Shown here: positions 27,652 to 35,433 of the stretch, piece by piece
How the letters are laid out: each line of letters begins with the position of its first letter
Position numbering within the stretch: position 1 is the first letter of the stretch
NCBI GenBank assembly: GCA_050180235.1
Contig: JBFXEJ010000008.1
Location: 39,523-103,522 of the forward strand
Length of the DNA: 64,000 nt
Origin: JAABRU01 sp050180235
GTDB lineage: Bacteria > Desulfobacterota > Desulfobacteria > Desulfobacterales > Desulfococcaceae
Direction: 5' to 3'
Notes under the pieces: generated by a model
What the model saw: the letters and a program-made list of their open reading frames with translations, nothing else
What the model was told of the DNA's origin: nothing
Databases searched by the model: none
Program-made: the position numbers and the translations under genes

Positions 27652-27972
27652 AGCATCTCCTTAAAAGCAGAACAACCTTCCGGATTGTTCATAAACCGCA
27701 GCAGGGTCAGTAACACAATATTCCAGATTGTTCATAAACCCCGGCACAAGCCGGAAACCTGTGCTGCTTTAAATCCATTTTTCTTCTTTTCTCACAGAAT
27801 GCTGTAAATTTCAAGATTTTTGATGAATACAGCGCAGGCAGGAACCCGCAGAAGCGGAGATGCCGGAAATATGCACGGATTTTTTTCATCTCATTGACAA
27901 AATAAAGGAAAAATCATACATAATATAAAGATCCGTTTTTCACCTGTCCTGTTTTCCAAAAGAGGAGGAAAT
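27652..27972. other. Intergenic
   Basis: Contains two short GGATTGTTCATAAACC repeats (about 27680 and 27726) and an AT-rich stretch before the peptidase gene. No gene is seen. Confidence 0.5.
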
Positions 27973-28815
27973 ATGCCCACAGATATGGATTCCCTGCGTT
28001 TCAGTTATGAAAGCCGTCTTTTCAGAGCCATTTCCGCCCGTTTCGGGCCTGTTCCGCTCATAGATTATGACAAATCCAAACAGTTCCTTGACGCGCGGCG
28101 CCGGGATCTGCTGGGAGATACTGTCCGCGTTACAGAGGAACTTCTGCCGGATGTTCACGCTATTTACCGGCAGTGCCTGAATGTTCTGGGCGGAGGAATT
28201 GAGGGCGATCTTTTTGTCCGGCAGAGTCCGGACTACAATGCCAGCGTATTTGCCCATGAACGGAGATTTGACATTCTTATTCATTCGGCTCTGATCAATG
28301 ACTTCACGGCAGATGAACTGCGTTTCGTGTTTGGGCATGAACTGGGGCATGTGGTATTTCAGCATTCGCAGTTTCCGGTACGGGATTTGTATCCTTTGGT
28401 GAAAGATCAGGATCCCGAAGGCGCTGTTCTGCTCCTGCGCTGGTCCCAGTCTACGGAAGTGTCGGCAGACCGGGTGGGTATGCTGTGCTGCGGTCAGTTG
28501 GGAGCGGCAGCAACAGCTCTGTTCCGCACGGCCAGCGGGCTCAGAGGCATTGATGCAAACCGTGCTCTCCGTTCCTTCCGGAATCAGTATGCGGAACTGG
28601 AAACCCGGCTCCGCTCTGCCTCGGACAAATCCGCATGGATACGCACCCATCCCATGATTCCCATCCGTTTCAAAGCCATAGAACTTGCAGCCCTGGATCT
28701 CATTGCGCTGGGAAAAGGGACAGGAGGATTCAGCGAAAAAGGTTTTCAGCGGATAGATCAGCAGATATCAGCCACGCTGGAAGCACTGGAAATCCGGCCC
28801 CATTTTCCCCATTAA
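27973..28815 (+). CDS. M48 family metallopeptidase, soluble
   Basis: A 280-aa zinc metallopeptidase. The HELGH motif is near residue 121 (HEXXH, zinc and catalytic Glu), and the third-ligand segment STEVSADRVG lies near 160. There is no signal peptide or membrane segment, unlike HtpX/Ste24, so it is likely cytoplasmic. The C-terminal THPMIPIRFKAIEL is typical of this M48 subgroup. The start has AGAGGAGG 5 nt upstream. Substrate unknown. It is monocistronic, with the next gene 106 nt downstream. Confidence 0.88.
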   Translation: MPTDMDSLRFSYESRLFRAISARFGPVPLIDYDKSKQFLDARRRDLLGDTVRVTEELLPDVHAIYRQCLNVLGGGIEGDLFVRQSPDYNASVFAHERRFDILIHSALINDFTADELRFVFGHELGHVVFQHSQFPVRDLYPLVKDQDPEGAVLLLRWSQSTEVSADRVGMLCCGQLGAAATALFRTASGLRGIDANRALRSFRNQYAELETRLRSASDKSAWIRTHPMIPIRFKAIELAALDLIALGKGTGGFSEKGFQRIDQQISATLEALEIRPHFPH

Positions 28816-28921
28816 ACTGCCGGGAGTTTCAACAGTCAGCGCAGTGCTTTTGCTAATACGCACACCTGCAAACGGCCTGCGGATCATGTATGATTTTTTT
28901 GGAGCATAATTGGAGCACAAA

Positions 28922-29170
28922 ATGAAAAGAACCAATTATTTTACAGACAGCGTTTTGCTTCGCCGTCCCTATCTGAAAACAGAATGGATCGAATATGTGC
29001 TTCGCAATCCGATCCGCACGCAGATTCAGGATAACGGACGTATACGACGATGGGCTTTTGTTTTGGAATATGGTAAATTTCTCCGTGTAATTACCGAACC
29101 GGACGGTGAAACAGTGCATAATGCGTTTTTTGACCGAAATTTCAAACCGCAAAAAGGAGATCTGCAATGA
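28922..29170 (+). CDS. DUF4258-like small protein, possible toxin-antitoxin partner
   Basis: An 82-aa protein: YFTDSVLLRRPYLKTEWIEYV then a compact beta-rich part (RRWAFVLEYGKFLRVITEPDGETVHNAFFDR). It resembles small proteins encoded next to DUF2283 genes and of the DUF4258 kind. The ATG at 28922 has GGAGC upstream; an in-frame TTG at 28910 is possible. Its stop overlaps the start of the next gene by 4 nt (ATGA). Toxin-antitoxin function is a guess from gene pairing only. Confidence 0.65.
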   Translation: MKRTNYFTDSVLLRRPYLKTEWIEYVLRNPIRTQIQDNGRIRRWAFVLEYGKFLRVITEPDGETVHNAFFDRNFKPQKGDLQ

Positions 29171-29424
29171 TTTTTCAATATTTTTCAGATGCTGACATGC
29201 TTTATCTGAAACTCTCGGAAAAAATAAGCACCGAATCTGCGGAAGTGGCTCCCGGTGTTGTGCTTGATTTTGATGAACATAATCAGATGGTAGGCATTGA
29301 GATTGAAGATGCAAGCCGGCTGGTGGATATAACCCGGCTGGAACTGAAATCCCTGCCGATTGTCAGTCTGATTTTCAGTGATCGCACAGCACAGGAATCT
29401 GCCATTACCCGGAAGGCAGCCTGA
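29167..29424 (+). CDS. DUF2283 family protein
   Basis: An 85-aa protein with the DUF2283 pattern: YFSDADMLYLKLSEK, APGVVLDFDEHNQMVGIEIEDAS. The segment after residue 60 is variable. It is translationally coupled to the upstream small gene. Members usually occur in two-gene units with a DUF4258-type partner; the biochemical role is not known. Confidence 0.85.
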   Translation: MIFQYFSDADMLYLKLSEKISTESAEVAPGVVLDFDEHNQMVGIEIEDASRLVDITRLELKSLPIVSLIFSDRTAQESAITRKAA

Positions 29425-29528
29425 GCCTGTTGAACTCAATTTTTTATTTAACAATATCAAAAAGATAAAATCATACAGCAAAAAAAGAGGAATGGCCTAT
29501 AAAGTCCCGGAAAAAAATTTCAGACTGA

Positions 29529-29562
29529 AAAACCCCAAGGGTTTTCAAAACCCTTAGGGTTT
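29529..29562. terminator. Bidirectional terminator-like hairpin
   Basis: AAACCCCAAGGGTTTT/AAAACCCTTAGGGTTT inverted repeat between convergent genes ending at 29424 (+) and 29568 (-). The same kind of repeat recurs at about 47104 and 59091. Confidence 0.6.
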
Positions 29563-29567
29563 GAAAA

Positions 29568-30734
29568 TCAGTCTTTCTTCCCGGCCACCCATTTCAGGCC
29601 CCATGCGTACATCTGATCACAGTCCGGATGACCATTGTGGAAACTGACCAGTTTGGTCACTTTGATGTCCGTTCCGATGAAATCCAGCATGGCAATGGCG
29701 CAGAAAGGCCGGGAATCCATCTGGCTGCCCATAGGCACTTCCAGCACGGGCTGTCCCGGAACCTTGACCGTGACAATTCCGTCAGTGCTGGCCCAGTTGG
29801 GAACCCCTTCATAAATATAGGTGAAAATCAGCACCCTGTTCAACTGGTCTATTTTGGCAAGATTGATCTTCATATTTTCGCCCTGCGCCCATGCGCCGGT
29901 GCGGTCATCCCCCAGATGCAGAATATAGGGCGGCAGGTCGAAATTTCCGAAACTTTTGCCCAAAGGCTGAATCGCTCCTTTGATGCCCATTTTCATATCA
30001 AACAGACAACCCAGATCCAGATCAATGCCCCCCGGTTTGCCCCCTCCCCCCAGAATCTTTGACAGCAGTCCCGATGGTTTCGGCCCTTGGGGATTCTGAT
30101 TCCAGTTGAGATTGATAAGCAGTTCGCCCGCTCCGCCTTTGGATTTAAGCTGAAAACTGTCGCCCTTGCCTTTGAGGGTCACTTTGGATGCGATTTTCAA
30201 CTGGTTCGCGCCCGGAACCTGGGTGCGGAAATCCTCGAACCGCATCACCTGACTGTCATTGACGACTTCACTGGAAATAAATCCCGCGCTGAGTTTGCAG
30301 ATCACGGCCACAGGCCCTGACTGGCGGGAATCAAGACGGACTGTATGGGATTCGCCCTTGTCAGTCGCTACCCGGACAATCGCGTCATAATCGGCAAAAA
30401 CTTTGTTTGCCCCGGAAGACGCATCTGTAAAATTGAGTGCGCAGATATACACGGCCTCAAAATCCGTGAGTTTGCCAATGCGCATATCCTCCCGGTTGTC
30501 TCCGCCTTTGGCTCCGACTCCTGCATCACCGGACAGTTGAATAAAGGGAAACTGGTTCAGACTGCCCAGGGAACCGCCAGCATAGTTCTCGGAATACACG
30601 CCTCCGGTGCGGCCGTCTTTGGTTTTGTAGAAAGCCATGAGATCAAGGTCAACAGCGGATGTCCAAATCAGAGAAATGTCAATCCATTTGAATCCGCCGA
30701 TGTCCGCCTTTGCCCCTTTCTGCTTGAGTTCCAT
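29568..30734 (-). CDS. Tellurium-resistance TerA-like protein (two TerD-type domains)
   Basis: A 388-aa protein with two TerD-like beta-sandwich domains. The first is about residues 15-190 (FKWIDISLIWTSAVDLDLMAFYK; GDNREDMRIGKL), with typical acidic Ca-binding-type loops. A linker rich in Gly/Pro/Lys follows (LLSKILGGGGKPGG). The second is about 240-388 (IDLDLGCLFDM; LHLGDDRTGAWAQGENMKINLAKI). This organisation fits TerA. Related proteins occur in stress and conflict gene clusters; no other ter genes are visible nearby. The start has AGGGAGG 6 nt upstream. Confidence 0.82.
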   Translation of the reverse strand: MELKQKGAKADIGGFKWIDISLIWTSAVDLDLMAFYKTKDGRTGGVYSENYAGGSLGSLNQFPFIQLSGDAGVGAKGGDNREDMRIGKLTDFEAVYICALNFTDASSGANKVFADYDAIVRVATDKGESHTVRLDSRQSGPVAVICKLSAGFISSEVVNDSQVMRFEDFRTQVPGANQLKIASKVTLKGKGDSFQLKSKGGAGELLINLNWNQNPQGPKPSGLLSKILGGGGKPGGIDLDLGCLFDMKMGIKGAIQPLGKSFGNFDLPPYILHLGDDRTGAWAQGENMKINLAKIDQLNRVLIFTYIYEGVPNWASTDGIVTVKVPGQPVLEVPMGSQMDSRPFCAIAMLDFIGTDIKVTKLVSFHNGHPDCDQMYAWGLKWVAGKKD

Positions 30735-30794
30735 TGTCTGCCTCCCTAATGTTTTTATTTATCAAAATGGGAATGTAAATTCAGAAATTCCACC

Positions 30795-31640
30795 TTATAC
30801 CCCTGATATTCCGATGGATTCGAGTTTTTCCTTAAGTCTCCGGAGTTCCTCCGCAAGACTGTCTGCCCGTGCTTTTTCCTGCTCTGCCTTTTCCTTTTCC
30901 TGTTCCGCCCGTATCCTTTCCTGTTCGGCCCTTTCACTGTCCGGCAGTATCGGTTCATCTGTCTGACCGTCCCAGACGATGAGATTTTCTCCTGATTCCG
31001 ATGCTCCAATCCACACATCTGTTGTCTGACTGTAAACCCGGCCCTGCTCATCAGGATTTATTATCATATATCTGTTGCCGCTTAGCCGGTATCCCTGCAC
31101 TGTGTAGGATATTTTATCCGCTTCCAGTCCCGGATCCACGATAAAATACTCGGATACACCGGCCCGGCGGTATATATCCGGTTTTCTGAAAATATCAACC
31201 CGGCGATACCGGGGAGATACCACCTCAAGCACGAAAAAGGGACTCACGCCCTCTTCCTCAACTGAAAACGACCCTCTTGGTTTTTCCGGTTCTTTCACAT
31301 TTTCAAATATGCTGATGTCAGGAGCGGGATTCTTTTTCCCTTTGGGATTCCATATAATCTTCAGATCACTGTAAACCGTTATGTTTTTCCGGTTCCGGAG
31401 ATGATAGCGGAAAATGCTTCTTAGTTTTTCCACATCATCGGTGTGAAGACTTCCCTGCATATACACATCTCCCTCCTCCGGGTCCAGAAGATCATCCGGT
31501 GTCAGCGCACGGTATGAATAAATTTCCCGGCCTTTTTTATCATATTCTATGATTGTCCGATAACCATAGTAAAAGTCATCTTCCTCATTTTCGGATGGTT
31601 CAGCATCCGGATACCACTCCTGCAAACGCGCTGCTTCCAT
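30795..31640 (-). CDS. Uma2 family (DUF820) PD-(D/E)XK endonuclease-like protein
   Basis: A 281-aa Uma2-type protein. The core has PAPDISIF (Asp) and FFVLEVVSPRY (E-x-V variant of ExK), followed by DIFRKPDIYRRAGVSEYFIVDP, as usual in the family. The C-terminal 45 residues are a charged coiled coil (AEQERIRAEQEKEKAEQEKA). AAGGAG lies about 9 nt upstream of the ATG. Family members are numerous in filamentous and multicellular bacteria; the biological role is unclear. Gap to the TerA-like gene is 60 nt, so co-transcription is possible. Confidence 0.87.
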   Translation of the reverse strand: MEAARLQEWYPDAEPSENEEDDFYYGYRTIIEYDKKGREIYSYRALTPDDLLDPEEGDVYMQGSLHTDDVEKLRSIFRYHLRNRKNITVYSDLKIIWNPKGKKNPAPDISIFENVKEPEKPRGSFSVEEEGVSPFFVLEVVSPRYRRVDIFRKPDIYRRAGVSEYFIVDPGLEADKISYTVQGYRLSGNRYMIINPDEQGRVYSQTTDVWIGASESGENLIVWDGQTDEPILPDSERAEQERIRAEQEKEKAEQEKARADSLAEELRRLKEKLESIGISGV

Positions 31641-31712
31641 AATTTATGTCTCCTTAGTGGAACAAACTGCCGGTCTGTTCCCTGATCTGAATACAAGCTG
31701 GAAGCTTGTGTT

Positions 31713-31841
31713 ATACCAATTCTCCATTGAAAATATACTTATGATTCGGTTTCCCACAGAGGACACAGAGAGAAAAAAAACCACAGAGAACACAGAGGAA
31801 ACAACTCACATTATTGTATAAATTCAATAGCGAATTGGTAT
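31713..31841. repeat. ATACCAATTC-ended palindromic element, copy 1
   Basis: Ends ATACCAATTCTCCATTGA ... TTCAATAGCGAATTGGTAT form an imperfect inverted repeat. Other copies are at 37395-37513, 57533-57675 and 63748-63994. The interior of this copy differs (acacagag repeats). Confidence 0.75.
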
Positions 31842-31917
31842 TACTTTGTCAAATATCGCAGAACAGGCTTTCAGACTGTTCCTGATCCGAATAACAGACT
31901 GAGGTCTGTATTACTTT

Positions 31918-32053
31918 CTGATGTTACGCCGAATCGTCATAACGGCGAACGTCGGTATCCGGAACATTTTGAAATTACCGGATTCCGGCTTTCGCCGGAA
32001 TGACGCTCAAAGAGAATAACTGCCTGATTTCTGGAAAGGCTGCGTAACATCAG
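31918..32053. mobile_element. 136-bp MITE-like palindromic element, copy 2
   Basis: CTGATGTTACGCC...GCGTAACATCAG ends; the interior is the reverse complement of the copy at 26870-27006. Confidence 0.8.
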
Positions 32054-32182
32054 TTACTTTGTCAGAACATGGCACAAATATCGCAGAACAGTCTGCCGGA
32101 CTGTTCCTGATCCGAACACAAGCTGGAAGTTTGTGCTACTTTGTCAGAACATGAAGCAAATGGCAAGACAAAACATTGCTGA

Positions 32183-33019
32183 TCAGCAGGCAAACAGGGG
32201 AGCGGTGCCTTCCGGCAGAAGTCCGCATTCCCTGCCCATACGGAACAGAGTGTTTACGGCCTCTTCGCCTTCGGTTCCGAAATGTTCAGTAAAATTATTC
32301 ACATACAGATCAATATGCTGCCGGATGACCAAAGGATCCATCTCCTGTGCATATGACCGGATGTATTCATCTGCCGCCTCCGGATTTGCAAAGGCATAAT
32401 TCACGCTGTCACGGATGGCTTTTTCCACGCATATAGCTGTTTTTTCCCCCAAATCACGGCGGATGGCAATGCCGCCCAGGGGAATGGGCAGGGAAGTTTT
32501 ATGCTCCCACCAGTGCCCCAGATCTTCCAGACAGATCAGACCGTAATCCGCAAAGGTGAAACGGCCTTCGTGGATAATGACGCCTGCCGCATATTCTCCG
32601 GCAGCAACCCCAGGCATAATCCGGTCAAAAGTCATAGGCGTCACATGTGCCTGTCCGGACAGATACAGTCCCAGCAGCATATTCGCTGTGGTTTTCAGTC
32701 CGGGAACTGCAATGTTTGCGGAATTCAGGCCGGATTTGTCAAAACCGGGTTTTGCCACAATCAGGGGTCCGCATCCTCTGCCCAATGCCGCTCCGCTGCG
32801 GAGCAGTCCGTAGGTATCTGAAAGATGACCGATAGCCGCAAAAGAGAGTTTGGAAACATCATATTTGCCTGAAACTGCATCCTGGTTCAGGGTTTCCACA
32901 TCAGCCAGTGTGATTGAAAATTCCAGGTTTCCGCAGTCAGTTTTATGATGGGCCAGAGCGTAAAACACAAAGGTGTCGTTGGGACAGGTGGAATAGGCAA
33001 GACTGAGTTTTTTCTTCAT
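32183..33019 (-). CDS. mqnD: 1,4-dihydroxy-6-naphthoate synthase MqnD
   Basis: A 278-aa enzyme of the futalosine route to menaquinone that converts cyclic dehypoxanthine futalosine to 1,4-dihydroxy-6-naphthoate. It has a periplasmic-binding-protein-like fold and acts in the cytoplasm. The motif LSLAYSTCPNDTFVFYAL at the N-terminus, DVETLNQDA, DVSKLSFAA and GRGCGPLIV are characteristic; conserved HWWEHKTSLPIPLGG follows. The ATG at 33019 aligns with family starts and has GAGGAAAACC upstream; the frame is open further without homology. Other mqn genes are not in the window. Confidence 0.93.
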   Translation of the reverse strand: MKKKLSLAYSTCPNDTFVFYALAHHKTDCGNLEFSITLADVETLNQDAVSGKYDVSKLSFAAIGHLSDTYGLLRSGAALGRGCGPLIVAKPGFDKSGLNSANIAVPGLKTTANMLLGLYLSGQAHVTPMTFDRIMPGVAAGEYAAGVIIHEGRFTFADYGLICLEDLGHWWEHKTSLPIPLGGIAIRRDLGEKTAICVEKAIRDSVNYAFANPEAADEYIRSYAQEMDPLVIRQHIDLYVNNFTEHFGTEGEEAVNTLFRMGRECGLLPEGTAPLFAC

Positions 33020-33236
33020 GGTTTTCCTCAGAAATATTTTGGGATTTATTCTGTGCACAACAGTTCCTATGCCATAAATGTTTTGGGCATTTTTTTCCGG
33101 ATGGCCGAAGCTGAGGCCCAATTTTTGGGTTTTCCAATATATTCAGGCACAAAGGACAGAAAGCCCCTGATAACATTTTCGGCTGCCTCTCTGCTTTTTT
33201 GTCTTCAATATCTGAAAGATGGCACAGGGTTTTCTG

Positions 33237-33368
33237 TCAACATAACCTAATGTCCAGTATGCTGTAAAACCTGCAGTTTCTGCAGTGAATCTTTTGGCGT
33301 CCCGCCGGTGCTGTTCCGTTTTTGCGGATATTTTCACTGCCGCAGCGGGGGCATTTCACTGCAATCAT
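33237..33368 (-). pseudogene. IS1 InsA-like zinc-ribbon fossil (43 aa)
   Basis: A short frame with a perfect RBS (AGGAGG, 5-6 nt before the ATG at 33368) encoding KCPRCGSENIRKNG then IHCRNCRF. This parallels the N-terminal zinc ribbon of the IS1 transposase at 4758. It stops after 43 codons with no InsB part following. About 50 nt upstream is a sequence matching the outer end of the 192-bp MITE family. It is most likely the left end of a decayed IS1-type element, though it could be a stand-alone small zinc-ribbon protein. Confidence 0.65.
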
Positions 33369-33419
33369 TTTTTCCTCCTGTTTTCTGATATAAAAAAACA
33401 GAAGTTGTATATCACATTT

Positions 33420-33443
33420 TTATCAGCATGAAAAGTCCCACTA
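33420..33443 (-). repeat. Solo end of the GGTAGTGGG MITE/IS family
   Basis: On the minus strand it reads TAGTGGGACTTTTCATGCTGA, matching positions 3-23 of MITE copy 1. The outermost bases have changed (aa for GG). Confidence 0.7.
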
Positions 33444-33632
33444 TTTATAATTTTGAATTGAAATCATGAGGAAATGACTTTTGAAAGAGGTCTATTAACT
33501 TCCTGGTGTGACACAGGATTTACAAAAAAACAGCCTTTAAATTCTGTGTCCAAAAAAGCATCATGGTTTGGGTGTGTTTGCAGAAAGATTCCTGAAATAT
33601 GTTTTCTGTCGCAGTGATTTATTTCTGCCAAT

Positions 33633-35399
33633 TCACGGCGCAATCTCCTTTGTCTCTTCCTTTATCCATGCATCATCCTCTGTCCATGCCATTTTCTGAT
33701 CTTCCATGTATTTTACGGCATCCTTTGTGAATCCGGGTTTGGAAAAGACAAACAGCACTGCTTTTTCAACTTTTTCCAGTTCTGTGAGAATCATGGCCTT
33801 TTCCCGGAATGTCTCGGCCTCTTTGCGTGAAAATTTTTCCTTTTCACGGTTTTTCACCTCACCGATGAGTGAGTATTCCCCGGGTTTTGCACGGGCAAAC
33901 ACGTCAATCTGAATGTCCCTTTTGTGAATGGGAGAAGATTTGTATGACCACACACTCTCAAATTCGCTGAAGCGGAAATCCGGGGGCAGATTGTGCATCA
34001 GAGCCAGATAATGCGCATTGTTTTTGTGCGCATGGTAGGTCAGATGCCGGATAATCATGAATTCCGCATACATGCCTTTATAATAATTCTGTTCTCCGGA
34101 AAGTCTGCGGTAATCCGCCAGCAGCTTTTCAGACAGTGCTTTGTACTCATTGGTGATTTCTTTGGGATCAAATTCCGTGATTTCATCAGCGTATCTGCCC
34201 CGGAACACCTTGTCAAAGATATTGTCCTGAATGCCCCTGTAATAAAAACTGCTTCTGCCTTCCTCAATAATATCGGATTTCACCAGCGCATCCAGTTTCT
34301 TTTCCAGTTCGCCTTCAGTCATGTTCAGGTTCAGTTTTTCCCTGAGTTCCTTCCGGCTGACCTCCCTGTCTCTGTTTTTGCACAGATACAGCACAATGTT
34401 CTTTGCATTTTTTTCATTCACAGTTGAAAAAGCATACAGAATGTATTCCATCCATGTTCCCTTGATGCCGCCTCTTTTATCCACTGTTTCAAATTCAAGA
34501 GTTTTCAGTACCCCGTCCTGCGAGGTCAGATCTTTGCCGGGGAAAACAGATCTCATCAGGGAGCTGATGTAAAAGGGACTGCCTTCGGCTATGTCGGCTA
34601 TCAGTGAGGCTGTCTCCTGTGTGACCGAAATCTCCTCTGCAAGGGAATATTTGTACACCATTTCAACAGCTTCCTCTTTGGGCATGTTTTCCAGAAATGT
34701 GATCTGAAACCGCCCCGGCATTTTCAGCACATCGTGCATGAGCAGTCCCACCCAGCTTCCGGAAATCAGCAGCGGCGCATTCTTGTATTCAGCCGTACTC
34801 ATGTAAGGCTGGGCAAAGTCCGATTCCCTGCGGGTTTTCTCCCTGTCCGCAAATATTTTCCGGTTCATGTACTGAAATTCATCAATGATCTGAACCACCC
34901 GTTCATTTGTGCTTTCTGCGATCAGACGGGGAGCATCACGGACAGCATTCCAGAGAATCGTAACCGATTCCAGTCTCACTTTTTCCCGGACATTTTCAAT
35001 CCAGCCGGTCAGATGATCCTGTGATTCTTTCTGTGCAGTCACCAGAGCCTCCTCAAATGAGACTTTTTCCCAGTTGATATATTCCGGTTTCCGGGATTTG
35101 AACGCGATATACTGGAAAACAAAATTCAGAAAAAATTCCTGGCAGAAATCAACAGCCCACTGTTCTTTTTCCCTGATTTCATAATAAAAGGGAATCACGC
35201 CGTCATCCGCGGCAAAAATTCTGTTGTACAGACGCTGCAGCAGAGCGGTCTTGCCGGTTTTCCGCCGGGACAGAAGCGCACGGCTGGGGGACAGTTCTTT
35301 TTTAATTTTTTTAACCCATGCCAGCAGATCCTCCAGTTCCCTTTTTCTGCCCGTGAACAGATCCGGGTTGCCGATCTTTTCCTTCATAAAAATTTTCAT
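33633..35399 (-). CDS. STAND/archaeal-type ATPase fused to PD-(D/E)XK nuclease-like domain, copy 1
   Basis: A 588-aa protein. The N-terminal P-loop domain has Walker A SRRKTGKT (residues 44-51) and Walker B IIDEFQ (171-176), typical of archaeal-type ATPases. A winged-helix region lies at about 345-400. The C-terminal nuclease-like fold has IQIDVFARAKPG (Asp near 498) and LIGEVKNR (E-x-K near 514), then LTELEKVEKAVLFVFSK. The start has AAGGAG upstream. It is a tandem duplicate of 35434-37200, 34 nt apart on the same strand, so the two are probably co-transcribed. Function unknown; such fusions occur among mobile or conflict genes. Confidence 0.82.
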   Translation of the reverse strand: MKIFMKEKIGNPDLFTGRKRELEDLLAWVKKIKKELSPSRALLSRRKTGKTALLQRLYNRIFAADDGVIPFYYEIREKEQWAVDFCQEFFLNFVFQYIAFKSRKPEYINWEKVSFEEALVTAQKESQDHLTGWIENVREKVRLESVTILWNAVRDAPRLIAESTNERVVQIIDEFQYMNRKIFADREKTRRESDFAQPYMSTAEYKNAPLLISGSWVGLLMHDVLKMPGRFQITFLENMPKEEAVEMVYKYSLAEEISVTQETASLIADIAEGSPFYISSLMRSVFPGKDLTSQDGVLKTLEFETVDKRGGIKGTWMEYILYAFSTVNEKNAKNIVLYLCKNRDREVSRKELREKLNLNMTEGELEKKLDALVKSDIIEEGRSSFYYRGIQDNIFDKVFRGRYADEITEFDPKEITNEYKALSEKLLADYRRLSGEQNYYKGMYAEFMIIRHLTYHAHKNNAHYLALMHNLPPDFRFSEFESVWSYKSSPIHKRDIQIDVFARAKPGEYSLIGEVKNREKEKFSRKEAETFREKAMILTELEKVEKAVLFVFSKPGFTKDAVKYMEDQKMAWTEDDAWIKEETKEIAP

Positions 35400-35433
35400 G
35401 AGATTCTCCTTTTTTAAACGGACTACAGGATGT

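Larger units (their letters stand above)
31641..32182. other. Repeat-filled intergenic region
   Basis: Contains a 129-bp palindromic element (31713-31841), 'acacagag' low-complexity (31757-31800), the 136-bp MITE-like copy 2 (31918-32053) and short AAGCTGGAAG hairpins. No gene. Confidence 0.75.
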
